Source: Ignavibacteriota bacterium (GTDB lineage Bacteria > Bacteroidota > Ignavibacteria > Kapaibacteriales > UBA961). From it: 42,721 nt of DNA. The translations under genes were made by a program, and so were the position numbers. Positions 1-7,833 of the stretch are shown here, piece by piece; position 1 is the stretch's first letter; each line of letters begins with the position of its first letter. The stretch is from the NCBI GenBank assembly GCA_016197185.1, contig JACPWH010000008.1:1-42721 (forward strand), read 5' to 3'. The notes beneath the pieces were generated by a model. That model was not told where the DNA came from and did no database searches. It saw only the letters and a program-made list of their open reading frames with translations.

Positions 1-73
1 GTTGATTCTTCAAAGATTCCAATGCTACTTTTGCTTTGAATTCTGATGTATATCGCCTGCGTTGTTTTGCCAT
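1..73 (-). mobile_element. IS3-family transposase OrfA, 5' end only (runs off the window)
   Basis: Read on the minus strand, an ATG at 73-71 opens a frame that begins MAKQRRRYTSEFKAKVALES and continues off the left edge. This is the usual N-terminus of IS3-family OrfA, the helix-turn-helix subunit that binds the element's ends before OrfAB cuts and joins DNA. A GGAG ribosome site lies a few bases before the ATG. Only 24 codons are visible, so whether the rest is intact, or joined to OrfB by frameshifting, cannot be judged. The matching terminal repeat lies just upstream (115-140). Confidence 0.85.
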
Positions 74-114
74 TTTTAACTCCGTTTTTGGATGCAAATA
101 TACATCTTATTTTA

Positions 115-140
115 CTGTCCAGTTTTTGGGGGTAACTTCA
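115..140 (-). repeat. Terminal inverted repeat of the IS3-family element
   Basis: On the minus strand the element starts TGAAGTTACCCCCAAAAACT and continues with GGACAGT. Starting with TGA, followed by a C-run, an A-run and TGGACA, is typical of the ends of IS3-family (IS150-like) elements. It lies about 40 bases upstream of the orfA start, as expected for the left end. The host flank therefore begins near 141; any 3-4 bp target duplication would need the other end. Confidence 0.7.
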
Positions 141-204
141 AACAAAATGAAAAGCATTCTGTATAAGAAATAAGTAGAATGAATATATACGTATAAGGAA
201 TATA

Positions 205-237
205 TAAAAAAACACCCTTCATGTGTAATGAAGGGTG
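205..237 (-). terminator. Rho-independent terminator for a minus-strand transcript
   Basis: A perfect 10-bp stem (213-222 with 228-237, sequence CACCCTTCAT) closes a 5-base loop. On the minus strand it is followed by a run of T (complement of 205-212). It ends a transcript coming from higher coordinates, most simply the small ORF at 320-493. Confidence 0.75.
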
Positions 238-319
238 CCAATCAAGTAACAACTTGACTATGGGCTTGATAATTATCAGTCTTTTATATAAAAAGTGTTT
301 GTCTTACTAACTGCTTATT

Positions 320-493
320 TCAAGGAAACAACCATTTAGTAATTAAATTGCCAAATACACTTGTTACTATACCAATAAGTATAGATATAACTAATTGACT
401 AATTGTCAAACATTTACACATTCGCTCAGTCGTATGTTCATTCTGCCTATTTGGCTGTACACCGTCGATTCTTGGCTCTATATTCTGTGCCAT
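320..493 (-). CDS. Small single-pass membrane protein, 57 aa, unrecognised
   Basis: I do not recognise this gene. The minus-strand frame starts at ATG 493-491 and ends at TGA 322-320. It has a polar N-terminal half beginning MAQNIEPRIDG, a CKC pair near residues 26-28, and one clear hydrophobic helix (about residues 32-51, rich in I, L, V and G) before the end ITKWLFP. The 3' side carries a textbook terminator (205-237), which supports transcription in this direction. An upstream overlapping frame ending at TAG 480-478 also encodes a hydrophobic segment (GLAVVLFFVIFVLGIVSA) followed by a basic tail, but has no ATG, only GTG 654 or TTG 576. No good ribosome site precedes the ATG at 493. It may be a real small membrane protein or a chance frame. 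Confidence 0.4.
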   Translation of the reverse strand: MAQNIEPRIDGVQPNRQNEHTTERMCKCLTISQLVISILIGIVTSVFGNLITKWLFP

Positions 494-591
494 TGTCGAT
501 TGTTTGTTTTTAGTTTAAGGTCAATAGCCGAAACTATGCCTAAAACAAAAATAACAAAGAATAATACTACAGCCAATCCCTGTAAACAAAA

Positions 592-621
592 ACTGTCCAG
601 ACTAATAAAAGTCTGGACAGT
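592..621. terminator. Perfect 12-bp inverted repeat, probable minus-strand terminator
   Basis: ACTGTCCAGACT (592-603) pairs perfectly with 610-621 around a 6-base loop. On the minus strand it is followed by TTTTTG, so it can act as a terminator for transcripts coming from above 621. Its ACTGTCCAG arm also matches part of the IS3 end at 114-122, which may be coincidence. Confidence 0.5.
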
Positions 622-749
622 CGTGTAAATGTAAGTAACTTTGTAGTCGAACACTACTCAAAAGTAGTTTGGGTTAGATATGTATATAGTTACCATAATT
701 TATTATTGTTTGCTACTTTAACTATATAGAGTAATATGGATTTTGAACT

Positions 750-794
750 AAAATCCGTAGCGCAGGGTTTGCAAACCTTGCGCTACGGATTTTT
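750..794. terminator. Long bidirectional hairpin after the YbjN-like gene
   Basis: AAATCCGTAGCGCA (751-764) pairs with the complementary arm ending near 794, and the apex GGTTTGCAAACC is itself palindromic. Runs of A and T flank both sides, so it can end transcription in either direction. It lies just downstream of the minus-strand YbjN-like gene and is the likely terminator of the pspA-ybjN unit. The length and GC-rich arms in AT-rich surroundings also resemble a REP-type element. Confidence 0.6.
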
Positions 795-829
795 CAATTA
801 CATCTTACATTATTTAATTAAGCAACTTC

Positions 830-1261
830 CTACCCATCCGAAGCACGCTTCCCGCCAGCCATCTTAACGATTTCGTCATCATAATAATCGGCGATGATTG
901 CAACCGAATGAACGGATGTAGTAAGTTCATTTGAGTCGAGATTTGCACCTGTAATGGAATGCGAAAAGATAATAGTACCATCGAACAAGAGTCCGAAGGC
1001 ACCGAAATGAAGCTCCGCATTTTTACGAAGGAGATAATGGAGCAGTTCCTCGGTTAGAGTTGCTCCTGAAACTACAGTTGCCATACATTCAATACATGTA
1101 TCCGTTTCATTGAATGGTCTCACCACAAGCATTATTTGTGTAGAGCCGCGTGAAATTGTGAATGAGCCATTACCATACGAAATATAATCAGGAAATGAAT
1201 GTCTGAGGAAGTCTTCTGTTTTTTCGATAGTTTGATTGACAATCTCTGTGGGTGTTTCCAT
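830..1261 (-). CDS. YbjN-like / type III chaperone-fold protein
   Basis: A 143-residue soluble protein with no signal peptide or membrane segment. The alternating pattern, an N-terminal helix (METPTEIVNQTIEKTEDFL), a beta-rich middle (SFTISRGSTQIMLVVRPF) and the segment LTEELLHYLLRKNAELHFGA followed by FSHSITGANLDSNEL, fits the YbjN/CesT-like chaperone fold (related to PF10722 and to type III secretion chaperones). Such proteins are usually small binding partners or regulators rather than enzymes. It sits 56 bases downstream of the pspA-like gene on the same strand and shares its hairpin terminator, so it is probably a partner in the same envelope-stress unit. The family call rests on pattern only. 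The last residues, including KRASDG, overlap nothing else. Confidence 0.6.
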   Translation of the reverse strand: METPTEIVNQTIEKTEDFLRHSFPDYISYGNGSFTISRGSTQIMLVVRPFNETDTCIECMATVVSGATLTEELLHYLLRKNAELHFGAFGLLFDGTIIFSHSITGANLDSNELTTSVHSVAIIADYYDDEIVKMAGGKRASDG

Positions 1262-1317
1262 CTGAATCTGCCTTTGAATAAATTATGAAGGGAATTTTAA
1301 ATTGAATTATGGGTTAC

Positions 1318-2004
1318 TTATTCTTCTAAAGCCGGAGGGGGTAGCTTACCCATTTTAGCTTTGAGTTGAAGAAGATCATTATCCACTCCGGCGGATGAAG
1401 AAAGCATTTTGAATTCATCTTCTAATTTGGTGTTTGTTCCGCCCAATTGTTCGAATGCTTCTGCTTCACCTTCCAATTTTTCAATTTTTCCTTCAAATTT
1501 ATCGAACTTGCTGAACGCATCAGAACCGATTCCGCTGAATGATTGTGCAATTTGCTTTTGAGCTTTGGCTGCTTGTGAACGGGCAATGAGTGTGCTTTGT
1601 CTTGTGCGGGCTTCATCCAGTTTAGCTCTGAGTGCATCAAGCTGACCGCGCATTTTTTCTGATGTTGTTTTAGCAGAGGTATATATTGGTTCTAAATCAA
1701 TTACATTGCGGTCAACAACTGCCTTCTTTTGGAGGGCAGCTTTGGCAAGGTCTTCACGGCTAGCGTTGATAGCCTGCATAGCTTTTTGTTCCCAATCGGC
1801 TGATTCCGCTCTTGCTTTGATAAGTTTTCGTTCTAGAGTTTTTTCGTTAGCAATGGAAGAAGCAACTGCAAGCGTTGTCTTATTGATGGATTCCTCCATT
1901 TCGATAACCATTTGTTTAAGCATTTTTTCGGGATCTTCGGCTTTATCCAAGGTATCATTTACATTTGCCTTGAATATATCCGAGATTCTATCAAATATTC
2001 CCAT
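1318..2004 (-). CDS. pspA: PspA/IM30 (ESCRT-III-like) membrane-maintenance protein
   Basis: A 228-residue, almost wholly helical coiled-coil protein. The N-terminus MGIFDRISDIFKANVNDTLDKAEDPEKML matches the amphipathic helix and start of PspA/IM30 family members (usual length 220-260). The long helices follow, with many E, K, A and Q heptads up to about residue 190. The family binds stressed cytoplasmic membranes and assembles into ESCRT-III-like rods that limit proton leakage. The start is supported by AAGGGA about 10 bases upstream. It heads a two-gene unit with the YbjN-like gene. No PspF or PspBC homologue is visible, so its regulation is unknown. Confidence 0.9.
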   Translation of the reverse strand: MGIFDRISDIFKANVNDTLDKAEDPEKMLKQMVIEMEESINKTTLAVASSIANEKTLERKLIKARAESADWEQKAMQAINASREDLAKAALQKKAVVDRNVIDLEPIYTSAKTTSEKMRGQLDALRAKLDEARTRQSTLIARSQAAKAQKQIAQSFSGIGSDAFSKFDKFEGKIEKLEGEAEAFEQLGGTNTKLEDEFKMLSSSAGVDNDLLQLKAKMGKLPPPALEE

Positions 2005-2115
2005 AGTGTTTTTCCCTTAATAAGAATGTAATAAAGTCGTGATTAATAAAAGCAATTTAGCATATCATTCTGTATTCACAAAATAAAATCCTAAGAATGT
2101 TAGAAACGGATTGAG

Positions 2116-2123
2116 TAATTTTG
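2116..2123 (+). promoter_or_regulatory. Possible -7 promoter box upstream of recR
   Basis: TAATTTTG fits the Bacteroidota TAnnTTTG -7 consensus and lies 32 bases before the recR start. No clear TTTG -33 partner is seen at the usual spacing, so this is a weak call. Confidence 0.3.
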
Positions 2124-2154
2124 TGGTCATTCCAAATTATTTTTTTGAAAGTCC

Positions 2155-2751
2155 ATGCAGCATACATCAGAATCTATAGAAACAGTCGTTGAATTATTCA
2201 GCTCATTGCCTTCTATCGGGCGTAAAACGGCTCAACGCTTAACATATTATCTCCTAAAGCAACCCACAGAAACAGTAGATAAGTTTTCATCGGCACTTCA
2301 GACCATGAAGAAGAATGTACGGTTTTGTTCAACTTGCTTTAATTTTACAGAGATAAATCCATGCCCTATCTGCTCATCCTCAAAACGAAGTAAGAAAATA
2401 ATTTGTGTGGTCGAGGAACCGAGTGATGTTCTTGCAATCGAAAAGACGAACGATTTTTCGGGAAAATACCATGTATTGCATGGGGCAATGAACCCGCTTG
2501 AAGGGATTGGTCCTAACGATTTGAAAATCCGTGAATTGGTTACGCGTATTACCGATGATGTGGAGGAAGTGATATTGGCTCTCGACCCTAATGTAGAAGG
2601 TGAAGTGACAACTCAGTATATCAGCAAGTTGCTTAAACCTCTTGGAGTTCGAGTAACTCGAATTGCGCGTGGTGTACCAATCGGGAGCGATTTGGAATTT
2701 GCCGATGAAGCCACATTATCTCGCGCTATCGAAGGGAGAATATCGTTGTAA
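2155..2751 (+). CDS. recR: Recombination mediator protein RecR
   Basis: A 198-residue protein of the normal RecR length (about 200). In order it shows the N-terminal helix-hairpin-helix ([20 protein letters not shown], residues 14-33), the zinc finger C58-x2-C61-x8-C70-x2-C73, and a Toprim domain with [12 protein letters not shown] (85-96) and [10 protein letters not shown] (141-150). RecR works with RecO (and RecF) to load RecA at single-stranded gaps. The ATG at 2155 keeps the complete HhH. The usual dnaX-ybaB partners are not upstream; pspA is divergent instead. The next gene starts 4 bases after the stop, so the two are probably co-transcribed. Confidence 0.97.
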   Translation: MQHTSESIETVVELFSSLPSIGRKTAQRLTYYLLKQPTETVDKFSSALQTMKKNVRFCSTCFNFTEINPCPICSSSKRSKKIICVVEEPSDVLAIEKTNDFSGKYHVLHGAMNPLEGIGPNDLKIRELVTRITDDVEEVILALDPNVEGEVTTQYISKLLKPLGVRVTRIARGVPIGSDLEFADEATLSRAIEGRISL

Positions 2752-2755
2752 AGCT

Positions 2756-3508
2756 ATGAACACAAAACATGAATGGTTTGATGAATGGTTCGAGAGTCCA
2801 TGGTATTTGGAATTATATAGCCACCGTACTGCTGCCGAAGCAGGAAAAGCAATTGCTTTATTTCAATTGGTAACAGGTGTGAAGGCAGGTGGCAGAGTCT
2901 TGGATTTATGCTGCGGGACAGGACGGCACGCACGATCTCTAGCTGAACTTGGATATGTTGTAATGGGAATTGACTACTCTCATTTCTTTATAAATAAAGC
3001 GAATGCTGAAAATACATTATCAAATTTGCAGTACCGGCATTGTGATATGCGGGATACATATCCCGATGCTCCTTATGATGCCATTGTTAATTTTTTCACG
3101 AGTTTTGGTTATTTTGAAGAAGATTGTGAAAATGGACTTGTACTTCAGAGAGTTCGTGCTGCATTGAAAAGTGAAGGATGGTTTATGCTTGATTTTTTGA
3201 ATGAAGAATATGTTCGCCAAACATTAGTCCCGAAAAGCATAAAAGAGCTTACGGGAGCAATTATAACCGAACGCAGAAAAATAGAAGGGAAATTTGTTGT
3301 GAAGGATATAACCATAGAAGTGGAAGGAAATGCCGTTGGTGCATTGAAATTTCAAGAGAGGGTTCGTCTTTATAATTTTATGGAGTTGAATTTTTTACAT
3401 AATGAAGCAAAACTAATGATACAGGAGTGTTTCGGCAGCTATCTTGGTGAAGAGTTCGATCCCACAACCTCTAAACGGTTGATTCTTTTTTCAAAACCAG
3501 TAAGGTGA
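2756..3508 (+). CDS. Class I SAM-dependent methyltransferase
   Basis: A 250-residue Rossmann-fold methyltransferase. Motif I is VLDLCCGTGRHARSLAEL (about residues 48-65), followed by GIDYSHFFI (motif II acidic residue) and CDMRDTYPDAPYDAIVNFFTSFGYF (motifs III-IV). This resembles the UbiE/Methyltransf_25 group. The substrate cannot be read from the sequence; the C-terminal half (ERRKIEGKFVVKDITIEVEG) is beta-rich, as in small-molecule methyltransferases. The open frame extends upstream into recR, but the ATG at 2756, 4 bases after the recR stop, gives a normal N-terminus (MNTKHEWFDEWFESPWYLEL, an entry typical of this group). It is probably translated from the recR message. Confidence 0.85.
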   Translation: MNTKHEWFDEWFESPWYLELYSHRTAAEAGKAIALFQLVTGVKAGGRVLDLCCGTGRHARSLAELGYVVMGIDYSHFFINKANAENTLSNLQYRHCDMRDTYPDAPYDAIVNFFTSFGYFEEDCENGLVLQRVRAALKSEGWFMLDFLNEEYVRQTLVPKSIKELTGAIITERRKIEGKFVVKDITIEVEGNAVGALKFQERVRLYNFMELNFLHNEAKLMIQECFGSYLGEEFDPTTSKRLILFSKPVR

Positions 3509-3679
3509 ATTAAAGTAATTATTTATATGTAATTTAAAGTGGTGTCGAACTGAGCCCGCAGAAGACCGCAATTAATTGACAAATGTTAATTGAGAATAGT
3601 TTTACCTTCTGACAAACGTATCGTGAACACTGGTAAAAACTCTGTGAAACCCTGTGGGAAACCTAAAACTATAAAGAAT

Positions 3680-4282
3680 ATGAAAACGAAACAGGTTGCT
3701 GTAACATTAATGACGATACTACTATCCTCTTGCTCACTCTTCTCCACTCGCGATCCGGAAGATCCAACTTCAGTGCGTTCAACATTCATTCCACCTACGT
3801 CACCTGCTACTGTCATTGCAAATTTCAAGAGTGCAATCGCTGAAAAAAACACTGAAAATTTTGTTTCTTGTTTTTCGGATACATCACGCGGGGGAAGTAG
3901 GGTATATGTTTTTGAGCCAAGTGCGGCGGTGAGTTCGCAATTTCCAAGCGTCTTTCAATTATGGAATATCAGTTCCGAACGGCAATCCTTTCTTGCGATG
4001 CTCGGGAAGTTGCCTACGGATGTCCAACCCATTCTGCAACTGAATAATCCGCAATTTACGAACCCTTCTCCAGATTCAGCAGTCTATGAGGCTGATTATG
4101 TGCTTATTGCAAAACATACCGTTCAGACGATCCCAACGGAGGTAGCCGGGTATATGCGTCTTACGATTGCAGTACAAACAAGCGGACTATGGAGTATTAT
4201 CAGGTGGACCGATTCCAGCCCTTCGCAGCCGGACAGTATCAATGCTACGTGGTCGTTATTGAAGGCTAAGTTTAGTAATTGA
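3680..4282 (+). CDS. Lipoprotein with NTF2-like features, unknown function
   Basis: A 200-residue predicted lipoprotein. The signal peptide MKTKQVAVTLMTILLSSC ends in the lipobox LSSC (Cys18). I chose the ATG at 3680 because it gives this signal directly; the open frame also extends back to 3590 but that part looks non-coding. The mature part has PATVIANFKSAIAEKNTENFVSCFSD, typical of the first helices of NTF2-like/SnoaL folds, and ends with LWSIIRWTDSS. The same ending (VWMIVRWRDSS) occurs in the lipoprotein at 36953-37459, so the two look like distant paralogues. It likely sits on the inner leaflet of the outer membrane or on the surface. No enzymatic motif is seen. Confidence 0.7.
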   Translation: MKTKQVAVTLMTILLSSCSLFSTRDPEDPTSVRSTFIPPTSPATVIANFKSAIAEKNTENFVSCFSDTSRGGSRVYVFEPSAAVSSQFPSVFQLWNISSERQSFLAMLGKLPTDVQPILQLNNPQFTNPSPDSAVYEADYVLIAKHTVQTIPTEVAGYMRLTIAVQTSGLWSIIRWTDSSPSQPDSINATWSLLKAKFSN

Positions 4283-4480
4283 GTACTGCATTCAAAATAC
4301 TTAGCATCAGAGCAATGTTTTTTGAATATATATAGGAAATTATAAGCAGACAACCGGAAAACAGTAAATTCGTATCAATATGTTGAACTTAAGAGATACT
4401 CTAACTCTCAAAAGATTATAGAGAAGTGTATGATATGACAGCTTGCGTAATAATCACGTCAAAATATTGAAAGCCTAAAA

Positions 4481-5230
4481 ATGAAATGGTTGAAATTCCT
4501 AAAATCGCCAAAAGGCAAAACTACTATTCACCAAATAGAAGTTGAATCAATTTCGATAGAGATAACAAGAAAGAAAATCAAGAACATCCACCTTCGTGTT
4601 TACCCGCCCTTGGCTACTGTTAAAATTTCTGCACCACTCAAAATGGACATTGATGCCATTCGCACATTCGCAGTCACAAAATTAGATTGGATAAAGCAAC
4701 ACCGATCGAGAATGCTTGGCAAGGAAAGAGAATCACAGCGAGAATTTATCTCAGGTGAAAGCCATTACTTCTTAGGCAAAAGCTATGTGTTGGAAATTCT
4801 CGAATCGAATGAAAAACCAAGTGTTTCGATTAATGAGGATAAATTAGTACTGAGAATAAAACCGGATATAAGCGCAGAAGAGAGGGAAAGTATTGTCCAT
4901 GCGTGGTATCGAGCGCAGTTGAAGATTTTAGTTCCGCAATATTTTGCCAAATGGGAAGGGGTGATGAACGTAAAAGTAAATGAATTTGGCATCAAGAAAA
5001 TGAAAACCAAATGGGGGACGTGCAATGTTGTGAAAAAACGGATTTGGGTCAATTTAGAATTAGCTAAAAAATCGTTGGATTGCTTGGAGTACCTTGTAGT
5101 TCACGAAATGGTACATCTGCTTGAGCGCAGTCATAACCATAGGTTTGTAGCCTTTATGGATAAGTTTTTACCTGATTGGCGAGTTAGGAAAGCTGAGTTG
5201 AATAGATATTCCGTCAGACAAGATGATTAG
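4481..5230 (+). CDS. YgjP-type zinc metallopeptidase (M48/DUF45 family)
   Basis: A 249-residue protein of the YgjP/DUF45 (WLM-like) family. The metal-binding motif is H208-E-M-V-H212, with a further histidine at 218 or 220 in ERSHNHRF. The family motif KTKWGTCN (175-182) and the N-terminal ITRKKIKNIHLRVYPP are both present. The family is predicted to be zinc-dependent proteases; members often sit next to type I restriction genes, but here no restriction genes are near. There is no signal peptide, so it should be cytoplasmic. It stands alone between a lipoprotein and a repeat-rich gap. The start is the ATG at 4481; no good ribosome site is visible before it. Confidence 0.88.
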   Translation: MKWLKFLKSPKGKTTIHQIEVESISIEITRKKIKNIHLRVYPPLATVKISAPLKMDIDAIRTFAVTKLDWIKQHRSRMLGKERESQREFISGESHYFLGKSYVLEILESNEKPSVSINEDKLVLRIKPDISAEERESIVHAWYRAQLKILVPQYFAKWEGVMNVKVNEFGIKKMKTKWGTCNVVKKRIWVNLELAKKSLDCLEYLVVHEMVHLLERSHNHRFVAFMDKFLPDWRVRKAELNRYSVRQDD

Positions 5231-5303
5231 GGATAGTAAATTGAAAACAGATAATAATTTGCTTATTACTTGCAAATACCATCTTTTAGTATGGTCGTCA
5301 TTC

Positions 5304-5645
5304 AGAGGGAGTCCTCGACCGAAGAATCTCGGTTTAGACTGTTCCCGGAGAATTTTAAGTTACATCTTTAATATTTTGGAACTGTTCGAGGATTTACTTT
5401 TTTATCGTAGGTAGAAGGACACAATTAACTTAAAATTACAGTTTCAAAAAAAGGCAAGTATTTAGACGTTTCGACAAGCTCAACGTGACAAACAAGTAAA
5501 GTCACCCAAATCCCACCCAGAAGAGTTCAATTACTTACCAAATTATAGTAAAATAATTGCGTTCTTCTACTGACAATTCACTAAACAGATGATTTAATTC
5601 TCAAGTATTCATTAAACTGAGATTCTTCAGTCGAGGACTCCTTCT
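5304..5645. repeat. MITE-like composite bounded by 32-bp imperfect inverted repeats
   Basis: The left arm (5304-5335) and right arm (5614-5645) are inverted copies with a few mismatches; shared core GGAGTCCTCGAC followed by GAAGAATCTC. They enclose about 280 bases that contain another dispersed repeat (5410-5548). No transposase frame is present, so this resembles a non-autonomous element or a foldback structure. The whole gap 5231-5724 holds no convincing gene. Confidence 0.5.
5410..5548 (+). repeat. Dispersed intergenic repeat, copy A (about 139 bp)
   Basis: This stretch matches, in inverted orientation, 30961-31095. Shared blocks include GTAGAAGGACA, AATTAACTTAAAATTACAGT, GGCAAGTA, TTTCGACAAGCTCAA and GTTCAATTACTTACCAAATT. 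The middle differs (AAATCCCACCCA here against a TGAGCCCGTCGAAGG block in copy B). Both copies are purely intergenic. Confidence 0.8.
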
Positions 5646-5724
5646 AAATAACAGACATAATTTAATGTCACTGAATTATTTTTTTGCAGTCTGCTTTCAC
5701 GATTGTCTTAAACTCCGTGTGTCA

Positions 5725-7833
5725 TCACTTCACTACCTCCATAATTCCAGACACTGTACCGCTTGAATGCTGAATGGTAATGTAATAGATGCCTTCCGCA
5801 ACATCCAATCCTGTTACATCAAGGGGGATACTATTTTCACCGTTTAGTATTTCTAATTCTTTTCTGAATATTTGTTTACCGAGAATTGAACTCATTGTCA
5901 AGGTTACTTTTTGTGAAAACGGAGAGTAATAAAAAACTGAACTTATTCCGTCATTAGGATTAGGGACAAGGCTAATCTTATTATCAGTCATGTGGTCTGA
6001 TTCAGTATTTTCTTCAACAGCAGTAGCTGTACTATCTATAGTGATGTAATCATTTTTTGTAGTTTTATATTGCTTACTGTCTTTGGTAACAGTAAGTGTT
6101 ACACTATATTTACCGGCTGACATATAAATGTGCTCTGGATTATTTACAGTAGCATAAGCACTGCCGTCGCCAAAATCCCATTCCCAAGCGGTAGGTGAGC
6201 CTATTGATAAATCTGTAAATTTAACCGGATATGGAGCTTTACCGCTTGTAGAAATTGCAGAAAAGTTGGCTTTAACTTCTGATTGTTCTTGAACTGTAAT
6301 GAATGCCCCTTTTGTTATGGTATCATTCGTTGCTCCATCGGATACAATTAAGGTAACTGTGTAGCTACCGGCATTTGTAAATGTATGGGATGGGTTTTGT
6401 ACAGTACTTGTTTGAGTATCACCGAAATCCCAATTCCAAGTCTTTTTGGCAATTACTTGTTGATTCAAATACCATTGATTACCGATGTTCGCACTTGATG
6501 ACAGTTCATTCCCTGTTTTTGTAATTACAGGTTTTGAAGGAATTGGGTTACGTATTATGGTTTTTGAACCTGTCATTGCAGATTTGCAATTTGTCTTTGA
6601 ATTAACAGCTTCAACAGTGTATGTTCCGGGCTGCTTTTGCAGACCAAATTCAATAGCCAAGCCTGTTCCGTTTTTAGGAGTACCGGTATTTGTTCCGTCA
6701 ACTTTTAATTGATAGACAATATTGGTATCTGAGGAATAAAGAAGAATAGACACACCGTTTTCCCCGTCACAATAACTTCCCCCTCCAATTACATCATAAG
6801 GAGTTGGTAGGGGGTTAATAACAATATTAGCATTGCCGGGCATCTCCATTGAGCAACCTGTTTGGAGGTTTTTGGCAATAACAGTGTAAAGCCCTGCAAC
6901 AGTTTGATTCCCAAATGAAATTGGGTCTCCGGTTCCACCTACAGGTGACCCAGTTTCAATTGAATACCTCAGTAATTGATATGCTACTCCCGGTTGAGAA
7001 TTACTAAGTCCCACCAGGTTACCGGATCCCCCGGTGCAGTAACTCCCACCGCCTGTAACATTATATTGCAGAGGTAAAGGATTAACAACAAGGTTAATGC
7101 TGTCAGACATTCTTTGTGTACAACCGGTTGCTGTAAAAGTAGCAAATACGGTATATGTACCGACAGTTTTTTGAGATCCAAATGATAATGGTAAAAAATT
7201 TCCGCTCAATTCGGAGCCAACATTAGCACCGTCTCTTTTAAGTTGGTATTTCACTCCAATTTCAGAATTACTAACACCAATGACCACTCCATTTCCCTCC
7301 GCACAATATGAACTGCTTCCGGTAATTGAATATTGAGTAGGTAATGGATTGATAGTCAGATTAGTACCATTGTCAGTTCCATTCGTTGCAGGGCTGCTGC
7401 TGATTACTCTGATTCTATACGTACCACTGTTAGTAATTGTGAGTGGAATCATGCCATTTATTGTTCCGTTGGAAGTTCCTGCAAGAGTGCCAACTGTAGT
7501 TGGGTTTGTAAACGTACCTGAAGGATCTGAAATTTGAGCAGTAAAAACATTGTCGCCGTTAAATGACCCTGAAATCGTAAAAGAAACAGTAACCGCAGCA
7601 CCTTTGCAATAAGTGAATGGTGTTATAGAAGAAGTACTAATAGTATTAGCCGCAATTTTAGCGACATTGTTTTTTGAATCCTGAGAGAACACAGATTCAT
7701 TTCTGCTCAGAGTTACAGGTGACCAAGTTCGGTTATCATCTGCTGAATGTATTTTGGAAAACGAAGATTGAGCATTGCATTCAACTTGATAACAAAAGAG
7801 AGTGACTAATAGTGGTAACAGTAATTTTTTCAT
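5725..7833 (-). CDS. T9SS-exported Ig-like/PKD repeat protein
   Basis: A 702-residue secreted or surface protein. The signal peptide (MKKLLLPLLVTLFCYQVECNAQ) is followed by a beta-rich region (70-160) and three tandem Ig-like repeats of about 89 residues (162-250, 251-340, 340-429), each opening NPLP and carrying a GGGSYC-type motif and a second cysteine near TGC/TNC. Next come two PKD modules with WNWDFGD (about 467) and WEWDFGDGSA (551), and a type IX secretion sorting tail (618-702) with LVPNPNDG, ILGKQIF and EGIYYITIQ. T9SS cargo is cleaved at the tail and anchored or released. Function is probably adhesion or matrix contact; no catalytic motif. Oddity: an Ig segment NQWYLNQQVIAKKTW runs straight into the core of the first PKD, which lacks its usual first strands (about residues 460-466), as if an internal deletion fused two modules. 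Confidence 0.88.
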   Translation of the reverse strand: MKKLLLPLLVTLFCYQVECNAQSSFSKIHSADDNRTWSPVTLSRNESVFSQDSKNNVAKIAANTISTSSITPFTYCKGAAVTVSFTISGSFNGDNVFTAQISDPSGTFTNPTTVGTLAGTSNGTINGMIPLTITNSGTYRIRVISSSPATNGTDNGTNLTINPLPTQYSITGSSSYCAEGNGVVIGVSNSEIGVKYQLKRDGANVGSELSGNFLPLSFGSQKTVGTYTVFATFTATGCTQRMSDSINLVVNPLPLQYNVTGGGSYCTGGSGNLVGLSNSQPGVAYQLLRYSIETGSPVGGTGDPISFGNQTVAGLYTVIAKNLQTGCSMEMPGNANIVINPLPTPYDVIGGGSYCDGENGVSILLYSSDTNIVYQLKVDGTNTGTPKNGTGLAIEFGLQKQPGTYTVEAVNSKTNCKSAMTGSKTIIRNPIPSKPVITKTGNELSSSANIGNQWYLNQQVIAKKTWNWDFGDTQTSTVQNPSHTFTNAGSYTVTLIVSDGATNDTITKGAFITVQEQSEVKANFSAISTSGKAPYPVKFTDLSIGSPTAWEWDFGDGSAYATVNNPEHIYMSAGKYSVTLTVTKDSKQYKTTKNDYITIDSTATAVEENTESDHMTDNKISLVPNPNDGISSVFYYSPFSQKVTLTMSSILGKQIFRKELEILNGENSIPLDVTGLDVAEGIYYITIQHSSGTVSGIMEVVK

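Noticed and set aside
395-628. Plus-strand 77-codon frame
   Set aside because: It runs across the 592-621 hairpin and lies opposite a better minus-strand small ORF; no ribosome site and no recognisable sequence.
2663-2755. Upstream extension of the methyltransferase frame into recR
   Set aside because: The ATG at 2756 sits right after the recR stop and gives a family-like N-terminus; the extension is out-of-frame recR.
5223-5414. Plus-strand 63-codon frame after the metallopeptidase
   Set aside because: It covers a dispersed repeat arm and overlaps the previous stop; the translation is not protein-like.
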